A stretch of 32,825 nucleotides of DNA from Clostridiales bacterium (GTDB taxonomy: Bacteria; Bacillota; Clostridia; Lachnospirales; Lachnospiraceae): contig JAJPZY010000066.1 in NCBI GenBank assembly GCA_021204085.1, positions 1 to 32,825 on the forward strand, read 5' to 3'. A program made the position numbers and the translations under genes. A model generated the notes under the pieces. It was not told where the DNA came from and did no database searches. It was given only the letters and a program-made list of their open reading frames with translations. Shown piece after piece: positions 8,287-15,168 of this stretch. Numbering within the stretch: position 1 is the stretch's first letter; every line of letters begins with the position of its first letter.

Positions 8287-8357
8287 TTCAACTGTTCTCC
8301 TTCCACGCGCGAGCGGCTGCAAAAGGGCATAGAATCACCGCTCAAAATCATTTAGGA

Positions 8358-8386
8358 ATTATAGCACAGCGAATATATAATTGCAA
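8358..8386 (-). promoter_or_regulatory. Sigma-A promoter of tig
   Basis: TTGCAA (8381-8386), 17-bp spacer, perfect TATAAT (8358-8363), about 70 bp upstream of the tig start. Confidence 0.85.
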
Positions 8387-8400
8387 GGCAAAAATTCCCA

Positions 8401-8430
8401 GTCATATTTTTAACGTCCCGGCAAATACTA
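8401..8430 (+). promoter_or_regulatory. Possible sigma-G promoter of the spore protein gene
   Basis: GTCATA (8401-8406) and AATACTA (8424-8430), 17 bp apart, resemble the forespore sigma-G boxes (GNATA and CATACTA). The gene start is 97 bp downstream. Inferred from gene function plus a partial match. Confidence 0.4.
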
Positions 8431-8526
8431 GCATCAAGACAGCAAGTTCTTTCAAACAGGAAGTCTGTTTTTAAGAACGGCGTGTCTTTACTATATAGAG
8501 AAGATTATCTACGGAGGTGCAAAAAC

Positions 8527-8742
8527 ATGAGTGATTCTTCTAAAAGTTCTTCCAAGATGACTGTTCCGGAAGCAAAGGAAGCAATGAACCGATTTAAGCA
8601 GGAAGTTGCTTCTGAGATCGGGGTCCCCTTAAAAGACGGCGACAACGGCGATCTGACTTCCCGCGAGGCCGGTTCCATCGGTGGAGAAATGGTCAGAAAA
8701 ATGATCAAAAAGCAGGAGGAGCAGATGTCCGCGCAGGAGTAA
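8527..8742 (+). CDS. Small acid-soluble spore protein, alpha/beta type
   Basis: DNA-binding protein that coats and protects spore DNA and is degraded at germination. The 71-aa product starts at the ATG at 8527 with CGGAGGTG 8 bp upstream; 15 upstream in-frame codons lack a ribosome site. The conserved blocks are NRFKQEVASEIGVPL (with the germination-protease-type Glu-Ile/Ala context) and LTSREAGSIGGEMVRKM. The charged insert KDGDNGD between them and the glutamine/glutamate-rich tail are minor variations. It stands alone on the plus strand, between tig and a convergent DJ-1 gene, with a strong terminator. Expression should be confined to the forespore. It is the best evidence that the host forms endospores. 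Confidence 0.93.
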   Translation: MSDSSKSSSKMTVPEAKEAMNRFKQEVASEIGVPLKDGDNGDLTSREAGSIGGEMVRKMIKKQEEQMSAQE

Positions 8743-8766
8743 CGGCGGAACGCTCAGCGATGCGAA

Positions 8767-8799
8767 AAAGAAAGGGGGACGGCTGTCCCCTTTTTCTTT
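8767..8799. terminator. Bidirectional terminator between the spore protein and DJ-1 genes
   Basis: AAAGAAAGGGGGAC pairs with GTCCCCTTTTTCTTT. The A-rich left arm and T-rich right arm give a U tract in both directions, matching its position between convergent genes. Confidence 0.93.
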
Positions 8800-8824
8800 G
8801 TATTATGAGACGGAGGCGGAAGGC

Positions 8825-9367
8825 TCAGGGCATCATTGTGGAGGCGTGGATTTCTGCCTCCTTTTCTTCGCCGAGAAGATAACGAATGATGGCCAGTGCG
8901 AAGTATGGCGCCGCGCCGGGGCCTTTCCCGGTGATCAGGTTCCCGTCGGTCTCCGTGGTATTTTCGGTCCAGAGTGCTTTCCCCTCCGGCTTACAGCCCG
9001 GGTAGCCGGTGGCTGTCTTCCCCTCCAGCAATCCGGTCTCGGAAAGCATGCCGGGCGCCGCACAGATTGCCGCCACCAGCTTTCCTTCTGTCAGGAACTG
9101 TTCCGCCAGGGCACGGGTTCCCTCCGCGTTACCCAGGGCGCCGGTACCGGGGCCGCCGGGATAAACGACACCGTCAAATTGGTTAAAGTCCAGATCTGCC
9201 ATCAATGCATCCGTGCAGAACGGAATATTATGACTGCCGAGTACCTGTTTTTTCCCGGTTACGGAAACCGTTGTCACATCAATGTCCGCGCGTCTGCAAA
9301 AATCGACGGTCGTAAGACATTCTACTTCTTCCACACCATCTACAACGAAAACTGCGATTTTTTTCAT
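8825..9367 (-). CDS. DJ-1/PfpI (ThiJ) family protein
   Basis: Member of the class I glutamine amidotransferase-like DJ-1 family, whose members include deglycase/glyoxalase-type and stress proteins; the specific activity here is unknown. The 180-aa product starts at the ATG at 9367 (AAAGGG upstream); the longer frame adds an unsupported hydrophobic extension. The nucleophile-elbow cysteine is Cys102 in AAICAAPGML, the acidic partner is in the DGVEEVE segment (residues 10-16), and YPGGPG (69-74) is conserved. It is divergent from the CYTH gene with only 75 bp between start codons, so their promoters overlap. Confidence 0.92.
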   Translation of the reverse strand: MKKIAVFVVDGVEEVECLTTVDFCRRADIDVTTVSVTGKKQVLGSHNIPFCTDALMADLDFNQFDGVVYPGGPGTGALGNAEGTRALAEQFLTEGKLVAAICAAPGMLSETGLLEGKTATGYPGCKPEGKALWTENTTETDGNLITGKGPGAAPYFALAIIRYLLGEEKEAEIHASTMMP

Positions 9368-9442
9368 AATATACCCTTTCTTTTTTCTGTTTATTTCATA
9401 TAATGATGATACCAGGACAAAAAGAGAGAGGAGCCCAAACAA

Positions 9443-9901
9443 ATGGAAATCGAACGCAAATTTTTAATCTCCGCGCTGCCGGACAACCTGTCTGACTATC
9501 CCTGCCATCAAATCGAGCAGGGTTATCTCTGCACCGGCCCGGTAGTCCGTATCCGCAGACAAGATGACAGTTACATCCTGACTTATAAATTCGGCGGATT
9601 CTTAAGCCGCGAGGAGTACAATCTTCCGCTGACAAAAGAGGCCTACGAACACCTGAAGCCCAAAGCGGATGGCATTTACATTTCCAAAAAAAGGTACTGC
9701 ATCCCTTTCGGAAAATACACGATTGAACTGGATATTTTCGAAGGAGACACTGCCCCGCTGATTCTGGCAGAAGTGGAATTTCCTACTGTGGAGGAAGCCA
9801 ACGCTTTCATCCCGCCGGAATGGTTTACAGAAGACGTTACGTACTCTGAACGATATCACAACAGCTACATCAGCAAATACGGTTACCGGGCCGCTCCCTG
9901 A
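9443..9901 (+). CDS. CYTH domain protein (triphosphate tunnel metalloenzyme)
   Basis: Cytoplasmic protein of the CYTH superfamily, which acts on triphosphorylated substrates; bacterial members are commonly inorganic triphosphatases. The 152-aa product has the hallmark EIERK (Glu2, Glu4, Lys6) followed by alternating charged beta-strand motifs: VVRIRR, YILTYKF, YTIELDIF and LILAEVEF. A GAGAGGAG site precedes the ATG. It is divergent from the DJ-1 gene and convergent with the DUF1653 gene. The exact substrate cannot be read from sequence. Confidence 0.9.
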   Translation: MEIERKFLISALPDNLSDYPCHQIEQGYLCTGPVVRIRRQDDSYILTYKFGGFLSREEYNLPLTKEAYEHLKPKADGIYISKKRYCIPFGKYTIELDIFEGDTAPLILAEVEFPTVEEANAFIPPEWFTEDVTYSERYHNSYISKYGYRAAP

Positions 9902-9993
9902 TGTTCCTGCAGCCTCACGGCAGCAAATCACAGAAGCTGACATGCAATTCCTGTGGTTTTCAGGACATACAGCCCGCAGGAATCCGAACCGTC

Positions 9994-10746
9994 TTATCTC
10001 AGCCGCCCCTGCTCATACCGCTGCCGGGTGCGCATGCAATACAACAGCTGTGCGTAACGTTCCTTAATATCGCCATCCGGAATTGCCAGATCCATAACGA
10101 CTGCAATATCATCAATCAGGCGATCTGTAACCTCCCTCTGCATATCACAGACAACTTTGTACTTTTCTTCAAAATTCTCAGCATCCAAAAACTTCTCCAG
10201 CCAGGGGTTCAGACGATCTTCCCCGTCACCGGCATCATCCGAACCTGCCGCCTGTCCGCCCGCAGCTGCTACCCTGCGCCGGTCAGCTGCATCGTCCGCC
10301 CGGAGAACCCGCACCGCTTTCTCCGGTCTTTTTCCCGGTTCTCCGGCATCACTCGAAACCGTTCGGGCACCAGTCTCCTGCCCCGCTGCGATTCTTCTTT
10401 CTGCACCGGATGACTGCCTGCCGGCTTTATGCGGATGCTCCTGTTTTAAATCAGCCATTTCAGCTGCCGTCTTACGTGCAGCAGAAGCCGCCTCTGACAT
10501 TTCTCCAGTCGGATCCGCCATATACTGAAAACGATACCTCTGCGTCACCTCCGGATACTTCTCATGATCCACCTCGCTGACAAACATGTCATACGGACGG
10601 ACATAAATCTTAAAATCTCCGTACAATGCCTGGTAGACCACCTGTTTTTCCATGGTCTCCGAGTGATACGCGATTGCGATCACCTGATACATGCGTTTTT
10701 TAAAATGAAGATACTTCTCTCCCGGCATAGGGCTTCCCTGCGCCAT
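9994..10746 (-). CDS. DUF1653 domain protein with disordered linker and helical C-terminal domain
   Basis: Function unknown. The N-terminal 70 residues match the DUF1653 pattern: GEKYLHFKKRMYQV, AYHSETMEKQVVYQALYGD and VRPYDMF. Residues about 80-180 are Ala/Gly/Arg/Glu-rich and probably disordered. Residues 181-250 form a charged, probably helical domain (FLDAENFEEKYKVV to the Arg-rich end). DUF1653 proteins are usually about 70-100 aa, so this 250-aa form is enlarged by the linker and extra domain. The ribosome site is AGAGGGA. An upstream TGGTATCAT extended -10-like box is shared with the DJ-1 gene. Confidence 0.8.
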   Translation of the reverse strand: MAQGSPMPGEKYLHFKKRMYQVIAIAYHSETMEKQVVYQALYGDFKIYVRPYDMFVSEVDHEKYPEVTQRYRFQYMADPTGEMSEAASAARKTAAEMADLKQEHPHKAGRQSSGAERRIAAGQETGARTVSSDAGEPGKRPEKAVRVLRADDAADRRRVAAAGGQAAGSDDAGDGEDRLNPWLEKFLDAENFEEKYKVVCDMQREVTDRLIDDIAVVMDLAIPDGDIKERYAQLLYCMRTRQRYEQGRLR

Positions 10747-11014
10747 TTTTCATTCCCTCTTTTCCATATAATATTGTGATGATACCAGGGTCAAAATAAG
10801 TGAGATAAGAAATCTCTGATTTCTGTAATCGAACTTATGCAAAGCTGGTCATGAATGGAACGCTTGCGGTCCGATTCATGACTTTGGGGCCCGCCAAAAC
10901 ACGAAAAAGTAGCCATTTTAGCCGATTTTCAGGATAAAATGAGCGGATTTTGAGTGGTTTGAGGATTGCGAGAGTGGTTTTTACGGAGCAATCCGTGGTA
11001 TCATCGTCCGTAAA
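10747..11014. other. Intergenic element with nested dyads
   Basis: 268 bp without a gene. The outer inverted repeat GATGATACCA/TGGTATCATC (10778-10787, 10996-11005) encloses two hairpins: AGAAATC...GATTTCT near 10809-10825 and GTCATGAAT...ATTCATGAC at 10849-10883 (9-bp perfect outer stem). No T run follows the second hairpin, so it is not a standard terminator. Confidence 0.55.
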
Positions 11015-11665
11015 TCAGGCTTCGCTTCCCGGAATCATTGTATAGCGATTCAGCATATCCATACCTTCCGCCACAAAGTCTCTCTGAAAAGTCAGCGTGT
11101 CAACAGGTCCCATAACAATATTGTCCTGCACTTTTGCCATCAGATTGCCAATCTCGATCGTATCCATATCATTGTCCATCTGCACAGCCTGAGTATTCTC
11201 CCTGGCCGACTCCAGGATATCGTCGACATACGTCTGATGCAATGCGTTTGAAGGGCTCCGGCCCTGCTGTCTCGCCTGTTTATACGATCCATACCTCGTA
11301 TTATCTGCACCGCCGACCGATGTATGCCGCGCTGCCTGCACCTGATCCGCCTTTTGTTGGTTCGGCTTCGCCATCTTCGTTCCCGGCTTCGGCTGATTTG
11401 GCTTCGCTGTCTTCATCCCCGGCTTCGGCCGGTTCGGCTTTGCTGTCTTCATCCCCGGCTTCGGCTGATTCGGCTTCGCTGTCTTTATCCCTGACTTCGG
11501 CTGATTCGGCTGGTTCACATATGGCGATTCTTTATTCGGTCTCGCTTTTTGCGTATCCGCCCCGCCGGGCTTTCCCTTTGGCCTTCTTGCCGCGCTGTTG
11601 CGGACAATCGATGAAGCAATAATGATCAATACAATGACCCATATGAGCGCACCCACAAAAAACAC
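11015..11665 (-). CDS. Membrane-anchored protein with Lys/Pro-rich 12-residue repeats
   Basis: Not a recognised family. The 216-aa product begins with GTG, supported by GGAGG 4 bp upstream. One N-terminal membrane segment (about residues 3-20) is followed by a basic stretch, then four tandem 12-residue units of the type NQPKPGMKTAKP (residues 54-101, DNA 11363-11506). A Gln/Ser-rich linker and a C-terminal region with a predicted helix (VDDILESARENTQAVQ and following) come next. The repeat is strongly basic and proline-rich and resembles cell-wall-spanning spacers, but no sortase or cell-wall-binding motif is visible. Near-identical 36-bp DNA repeats suggest length variation by slippage. Confidence 0.72.
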   Translation of the reverse strand: MFFVGALIWVIVLIIIASSIVRNSAARRPKGKPGGADTQKARPNKESPYVNQPNQPKSGIKTAKPNQPKPGMKTAKPNRPKPGMKTAKPNQPKPGTKMAKPNQQKADQVQAARHTSVGGADNTRYGSYKQARQQGRSPSNALHQTYVDDILESARENTQAVQMDNDMDTIEIGNLMAKVQDNIVMGPVDTLTFQRDFVAEGMDMLNRYTMIPGSEA

Positions 11666-11742
11666 GCACCTCCAATCATTTCTTCATGCCTTATCGTAAC
11701 ACAAAAAGGGTGGAAAAAGCAATGACTATGCGCAAAATCAAA

Positions 11743-11774
11743 ATTCCCCGGAAAACTATTGCTTTCCAGGGAAT
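11743..11774 (-). terminator. Terminator after tRNA-Leu
   Basis: ATTCCCTGGAAA pairs with TTTTCCGGGGAAT with one mismatch, followed on the minus strand by a TTTTGATTTTG tract, 17 bp past the tRNA 3' end. Confidence 0.8.
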
Positions 11775-11790
11775 CGGGATTCTGATTCAA

Positions 11791-11870
11791 TGCGGATAAC
11801 AGGACTCGAACCTGCACGGTCTCCCACTGGTACCTAAAACCAGCGCGTCTGCCAATTCCGCCATATCCGC
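11791..11870 (-). tRNA. tRNA-Leu (anticodon UAG)
   Basis: An 80-nt class II tRNA. Acceptor stem GCGGATA/TATCCGC with discriminator A; anticodon stem CTGGT/ACCAG enclosing loop TTTAGGT, giving UAG; long variable arm TGGGAGACCGT; T arm GCAGG TTCGAGT CCTGT. The 3' CCA is not encoded. It decodes CUN leucine codons. It has its own promoter and terminator. Confidence 0.96.
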
Positions 11871-11917
11871 ATATCACGATATGACAGCCGAACCATGCCC
11901 TCACATCGTACCGATAT

Positions 11918-11946
11918 AGTATAACGGATAACTTTTCTGATTTCAA
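11918..11946 (-). promoter_or_regulatory. Sigma-A promoter of tRNA-Leu
   Basis: TTGAAA (11941-11946), 17-bp spacer, TATACT (11918-11923), about 48 bp before the tRNA 5' end. Confidence 0.85.
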
Positions 11947-12005
11947 CCCAAAAGGTGAGGAAATGTGAAGCCTTTTTGATCATGTTCCGCATCATAATAA
12001 TTACA

Positions 12006-12551
12006 TTATCCCTGCGCCATCCCTTCCTGCATCAGCGGCGACAGTACGACTTTTCCCTCACGCCGCGTCTCATCCATAAGGATAATCCGCTGGTTTTCCG
12101 ACCCCCGAAAAGAAAGCATCAGGTTCTTCTGTTCCTCAACAAAAGGCCCGTCGACAAGTACGTCGACATATCCAAGCAGTTCCTCCGTATAAGGCGTATA
12201 TTTTTTCCCGCCTTCCGTCAGATCGGTCTCCAGAATATATCCGGTAAATACCCAGATCGTTTTTCCCGGATAGGTCTGCTTTACCGTGCGGACAAAGTCA
12301 ATCAGTCCCTCCTGATTCTCCGGTTCAAAAGGATCGCCGCCCAGTAATGTCAGCCCTGAAATATACGACGGTTTTAACTGCTCCAGAATCTGCCGCCCGG
12401 TCTCCTCCGTGAATTTTTCTCCGTTACAAAAATCCCAGGTATCCGGCTGAAAACAGCCCTTGCATCGATTACGGCAGCCGGATACAAAGAGACTGACCCG
12501 GACGCCCGGACCATTCTCCGTGCTGAACGCCTTAATTCCTGAATAATACAT
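12006..12551 (-). CDS. nrdG: Anaerobic ribonucleoside-triphosphate reductase activating protein NrdG
   Basis: Radical SAM enzyme that generates the glycyl radical on NrdD using S-adenosylmethionine and a 4Fe-4S cluster. The start at ATG 12551 is chosen by GGAG 7 bp upstream; a TTG 15 bp earlier overlaps that ribosome site. The 181-aa product has the cluster motif CRNRCKGC (Cys26, Cys30, Cys33) and the SAM-binding TLLGGDPFEP segment. It lies 77 bp downstream of nrdD, separated by a perfect 17-bp hairpin, and is surely in the same operon. Confidence 0.96.
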   Translation of the reverse strand: MYYSGIKAFSTENGPGVRVSLFVSGCRNRCKGCFQPDTWDFCNGEKFTEETGRQILEQLKPSYISGLTLLGGDPFEPENQEGLIDFVRTVKQTYPGKTIWVFTGYILETDLTEGGKKYTPYTEELLGYVDVLVDGPFVEEQKNLMLSFRGSENQRIILMDETRREGKVVLSPLMQEGMAQG

Positions 12552-12565
12552 AATATTTCTCCGCA

Positions 12566-12604
12566 AACAGCATTACCTGCACTCCGGGTGCAGGTAATGC
12601 TGTT
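12566..12604 (-). promoter_or_regulatory. Perfect 17-bp hairpin between nrdD and nrdG
   Basis: AACAGCATTACCTGCAC and its exact complement flank a 5-nt loop. No T run follows on the minus strand, so it is unlikely to be a simple terminator. It may stabilise the nrdD message end or set the nrdD:nrdG ratio. It ends 4 bp before the nrdG ribosome site. Confidence 0.7.
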
Positions 12605-12628
12605 ATCTTTTCTCATTTACATTTATTT

Positions 12629-14806
12629 TTACAGATGCAATACTCTTTCCTTGATTTCCTGCGTCCGGCCCTGATTCCAGTACTGAGTGCCGATGTATCC
12701 GCAGGTCCGCCGCGCCACATTCATGGTATTCTGGTCACGGTTTCCGCAGCTCGGGCACTCCCAGAAGAGCTTGCCGTCCTCTTCCTTAATCTGAATCTCG
12801 CCATTATAGCCGCAGACCTGGCAGTAATCACTCTTGGTATTCAGCTCCGCATACATGATATTATCATAAATGTACTGAATCACTGCGATAACCGCTTCCA
12901 GATTGTTCTGCAGGTTCGGCACTTCCACATAGCTGATCGCGCCGCCGGGGGAGAGCGCTTGGAACTGCGCCTCAAATTTCAGCTTCTCAAACGCGTCAAT
13001 CTCCTCGGTCACATGGACATGATAGCTGTTGGTAATATAATTCTTATCCGTCACACCCGGAATCACGCCAAAGCGCTTCTGCAGGTATTTCGCAAACTTA
13101 TAAGTCGTGGACTCCAGCGGAGTGCCGTACAGGCTGAAGTCGATATTGTTCTCCGCCTTCCACTTTGCACAGGCGTCATTCATATGCTGCATCACTTCCA
13201 AGGCAAACGGCGTTGCCGAAGGATCCGTATGGGATTTTCCCGTCATATAGCGAACACATTCGCACAATCCCGCGTATCCAAGAGAAATGGTGGAATAACC
13301 GCCATAAAGCAGCTTATCGATCGGTTCACCCTTTTTCAGTCGTGCCAGCGCTCCGTGCTGCCAAAGAATCGGCGCCACATCGGACGGCGTTCCTTTCAGA
13401 CGGTTGTGCCGGCACATCAATGCACGGTAACATAACTCCAGGCGCTCGTCAAAGATCTGCCAGAACAGATCCATCTTTCCGCCGGAGGAGCAGGCGATGT
13501 CTACCAGATTTAAAGTCACCACACCCTGGTTAAACCGGCCGTAATATTTCGGTTTCCCGGTCTCGGGATCCACATAAGGCGTCAGGAAGGAACGGCAGCC
13601 CATGCAGGTATAGCAGTGTCCCTCACCGTTTTTATCAATCTTATTCTGCAGCATGACCTTCTCAGAAATATAGTCCGGCACCATCCGCTTTGCCGTGCAC
13701 TTCGCGGCAAGCTCCGTCAGATACCAGTAAGGAGTGCCTTCGCGGATATTATCCTCCTCCAGAACATAAATAAGCTTCGGGAAAGCCGGTGTAATGTATA
13801 CGCCTTTTTCATTTTTGATTCCCTGAATCCGCTGCTTTAAGACTTCCTCCGTCACCATAGCCAGATCATCCCGCAGCTGTCCCTCCGGAACCTCATCGAG
13901 ATACATGAAAATCGTGATAAACGGCGCCTGACCGTTAGTCGTCATCAGCGTGATGACCTGATACTGGATCATCTGCACGCCCTGCTTGACTTCCTTTTTT
14001 ACACGCATCTCAGCCACGCGGTTGATCGTCTCCTCATCTGCTTCGATGCCGGTCGCCTGAAACTCCGCAGCCACCTCTTTGCGGTACTTTTCACGGCTGA
14101 CCTGAACAAACGGAACCAGGTGCGCCAGAGATATGCTCTGTCCGCCGTACTGGGAGCTGGCGATCTGCGCCACAGCCTGTGTCGCGACGTTGCAGGCGGT
14201 GGAAAAGCTCTTCGGACGCTCGATCATCGTCTCACTGATGACCGTGCCGTTCTGCAGCATATCCTCTAAGTTCACCAGGCAGCAATTGTGCATGTGCTGC
14301 GCAAAATAATCGGAATCATGAAAGTGAATCAGCCCCTGCTCATGAGCCTCCACGATATCCTGCGGGAGAAGAAATCTCCTGGTGATATCCTTGCTCACCT
14401 CGCCCGCCATATAATCACGCTGTACACTGTTGACCGCCGGGTTCTTGTTGGAATTCTCCTGCTTCACTTCCTCATTGTCAAACTCCAGAAGACTTAAGAT
14501 CTGCTCATCCGTCGAATTTGCCTTACGAACCAAAGCCCTCTTGTAACGGTACGTAATATAATTGCGAGCCACGGAAAACGCCCGCTGGTTCATGATCTGG
14601 TTCTCGACAAAGTCCTGAATCTCCTCCACGGACAATGCCCGGTTCATGCCCTCGCAGATGGTCCGCATATTCGCGGAAATAACCGCGATCTGCTCCGGCG
14701 TCATTTTTTCCACATCCGAGACACTGTCGTTCGCCTTTACCACGGCTGCCGTGATCTTGTCCAGATCAAAAGGAACCTCTGTTCCGCTTCGTTTGATAAT
14801 TTTCAT
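12629..14806 (-). CDS. nrdD: Anaerobic ribonucleoside-triphosphate reductase NrdD (class III)
   Basis: Glycyl-radical enzyme reducing ribonucleotides to deoxyribonucleotides without oxygen. It is 725 aa, full length. The N-terminal ATP-cone (residues about 1-95, KIIKRSGTEVPFDLDKI) is the allosteric domain. The large barrel contains CYTCMGCRSFL and conserved active-site segments. The C-terminal zinc site is CQVCGY...CPSCGNRD, and the radical glycine is Gly703 in RRTCGYIG. An AAGGGAG site precedes the ATG. Upstream are paired NrdR-type boxes and two candidate promoters; nrdG follows. No aerobic ribonucleotide reductase is in the window. Confidence 0.98.
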   Translation of the reverse strand: MKIIKRSGTEVPFDLDKITAAVVKANDSVSDVEKMTPEQIAVISANMRTICEGMNRALSVEEIQDFVENQIMNQRAFSVARNYITYRYKRALVRKANSTDEQILSLLEFDNEEVKQENSNKNPAVNSVQRDYMAGEVSKDITRRFLLPQDIVEAHEQGLIHFHDSDYFAQHMHNCCLVNLEDMLQNGTVISETMIERPKSFSTACNVATQAVAQIASSQYGGQSISLAHLVPFVQVSREKYRKEVAAEFQATGIEADEETINRVAEMRVKKEVKQGVQMIQYQVITLMTTNGQAPFITIFMYLDEVPEGQLRDDLAMVTEEVLKQRIQGIKNEKGVYITPAFPKLIYVLEEDNIREGTPYWYLTELAAKCTAKRMVPDYISEKVMLQNKIDKNGEGHCYTCMGCRSFLTPYVDPETGKPKYYGRFNQGVVTLNLVDIACSSGGKMDLFWQIFDERLELCYRALMCRHNRLKGTPSDVAPILWQHGALARLKKGEPIDKLLYGGYSTISLGYAGLCECVRYMTGKSHTDPSATPFALEVMQHMNDACAKWKAENNIDFSLYGTPLESTTYKFAKYLQKRFGVIPGVTDKNYITNSYHVHVTEEIDAFEKLKFEAQFQALSPGGAISYVEVPNLQNNLEAVIAVIQYIYDNIMYAELNTKSDYCQVCGYNGEIQIKEEDGKLFWECPSCGNRDQNTMNVARRTCGYIGTQYWNQGRTQEIKERVLHL

Positions 14807-14942
14807 GAAAACTCTCCCTTCCGGTCATTGGCTGCTGTATGAAATACAGCTGCTGCTTTTGTCCACGCACGCTCTTGGAACGATTCCCCGCAGGAAACCG
14901 TACACTCTGGCACTTTATAATAATAAGATCATTTCTGATATT

Positions 14943-14983
14943 TTTATATCACAGGAAATCATGTACTTTAATACTTTACAACA
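14943..14983 (-). promoter_or_regulatory. nrdD promoter P2 within a shared upstream module
   Basis: TTAAAG (14966-14971), 17-bp spacer, TATAAA (14943-14948). The sequence 14956-14983 matches 1392-1419 at 25 of 28 positions. It contains a direct-repeat-like TAAAGT..TAAAG that could be an activator site. Confidence 0.5.
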
Positions 14984-15007
14984 AATTCTTCCCTACGAAA
15001 TAAAAAC

Positions 15008-15040
15008 GGGTTTTGCAGCGTCGACGACGTTGCAAAACCC
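15008..15040 (-). promoter_or_regulatory. 33-bp near-perfect dyad in the nrdD leader
   Basis: GGGTTTTGCA and TGCAAAACCC flank a further 5-bp stem (one G-T pair) closed by 3 nt. On the minus strand it is followed by TTTTTATTT, so it can act as a terminator. Being placed right at the expected P1 start point, it could equally be an operator or attenuator. Confidence 0.65.
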
Positions 15041-15069
15041 ATTCTACTATATCTTGTGGTTGTTTGCAA
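15041..15069 (-). promoter_or_regulatory. nrdD promoter P1
   Basis: TTGCAA (15064-15069), 17-bp spacer, TAGAAT (15041-15046). NrdR box A occupies the spacer and part of the -10 box, as expected for repression. Confidence 0.6.
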
Positions 15070-15091
15070 GGAAAAAATCTATATCTAGTGA
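15044..15091 (-). promoter_or_regulatory. Pair of NrdR boxes
   Basis: On the minus strand CCACAAGATATAGTAG (15044-15059) and TCACTAGATATAGATT (15076-15091) resemble the NrdR consensus ACACWATATATWGTGT. They are 32 bp apart, about three helical turns, the usual geometry. A weaker third match lies at 15106-15121. NrdR is the nucleotide-sensing repressor of ribonucleotide reductase genes. Confidence 0.7.
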
Positions 15092-15120
15092 TTTTCGGTA
15101 AAAATACACAAGATATTCCA

Positions 15121-15155
15121 TAAAACCGGCTTTCCCGGCTTTTGCCGGGTGGTTT
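15121..15155 (-). terminator. Terminator after the acylating dehydrogenase operon
   Basis: CCCGGC/GCCGGG with a four-base loop (15134-15149), extended by AACC/GGTT, followed on the minus strand by TTTTAT. It lies 20 bp past the stop codon. Confidence 0.6.
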
Positions 15156-15168
15156 TCCCTGCCGATAC

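Larger units (their letters stand above)
14807..15168. promoter_or_regulatory. nrdDG control region
   Basis: 362 bp without a gene. From upstream to downstream on the minus strand it holds the terminator of the dehydrogenase operon, NrdR-like boxes overlapping promoter P1, a 33-bp near-perfect dyad, promoter P2 within the module shared with 1378-1419, and a leader of about 130 nt before nrdD. Confidence 0.7.
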
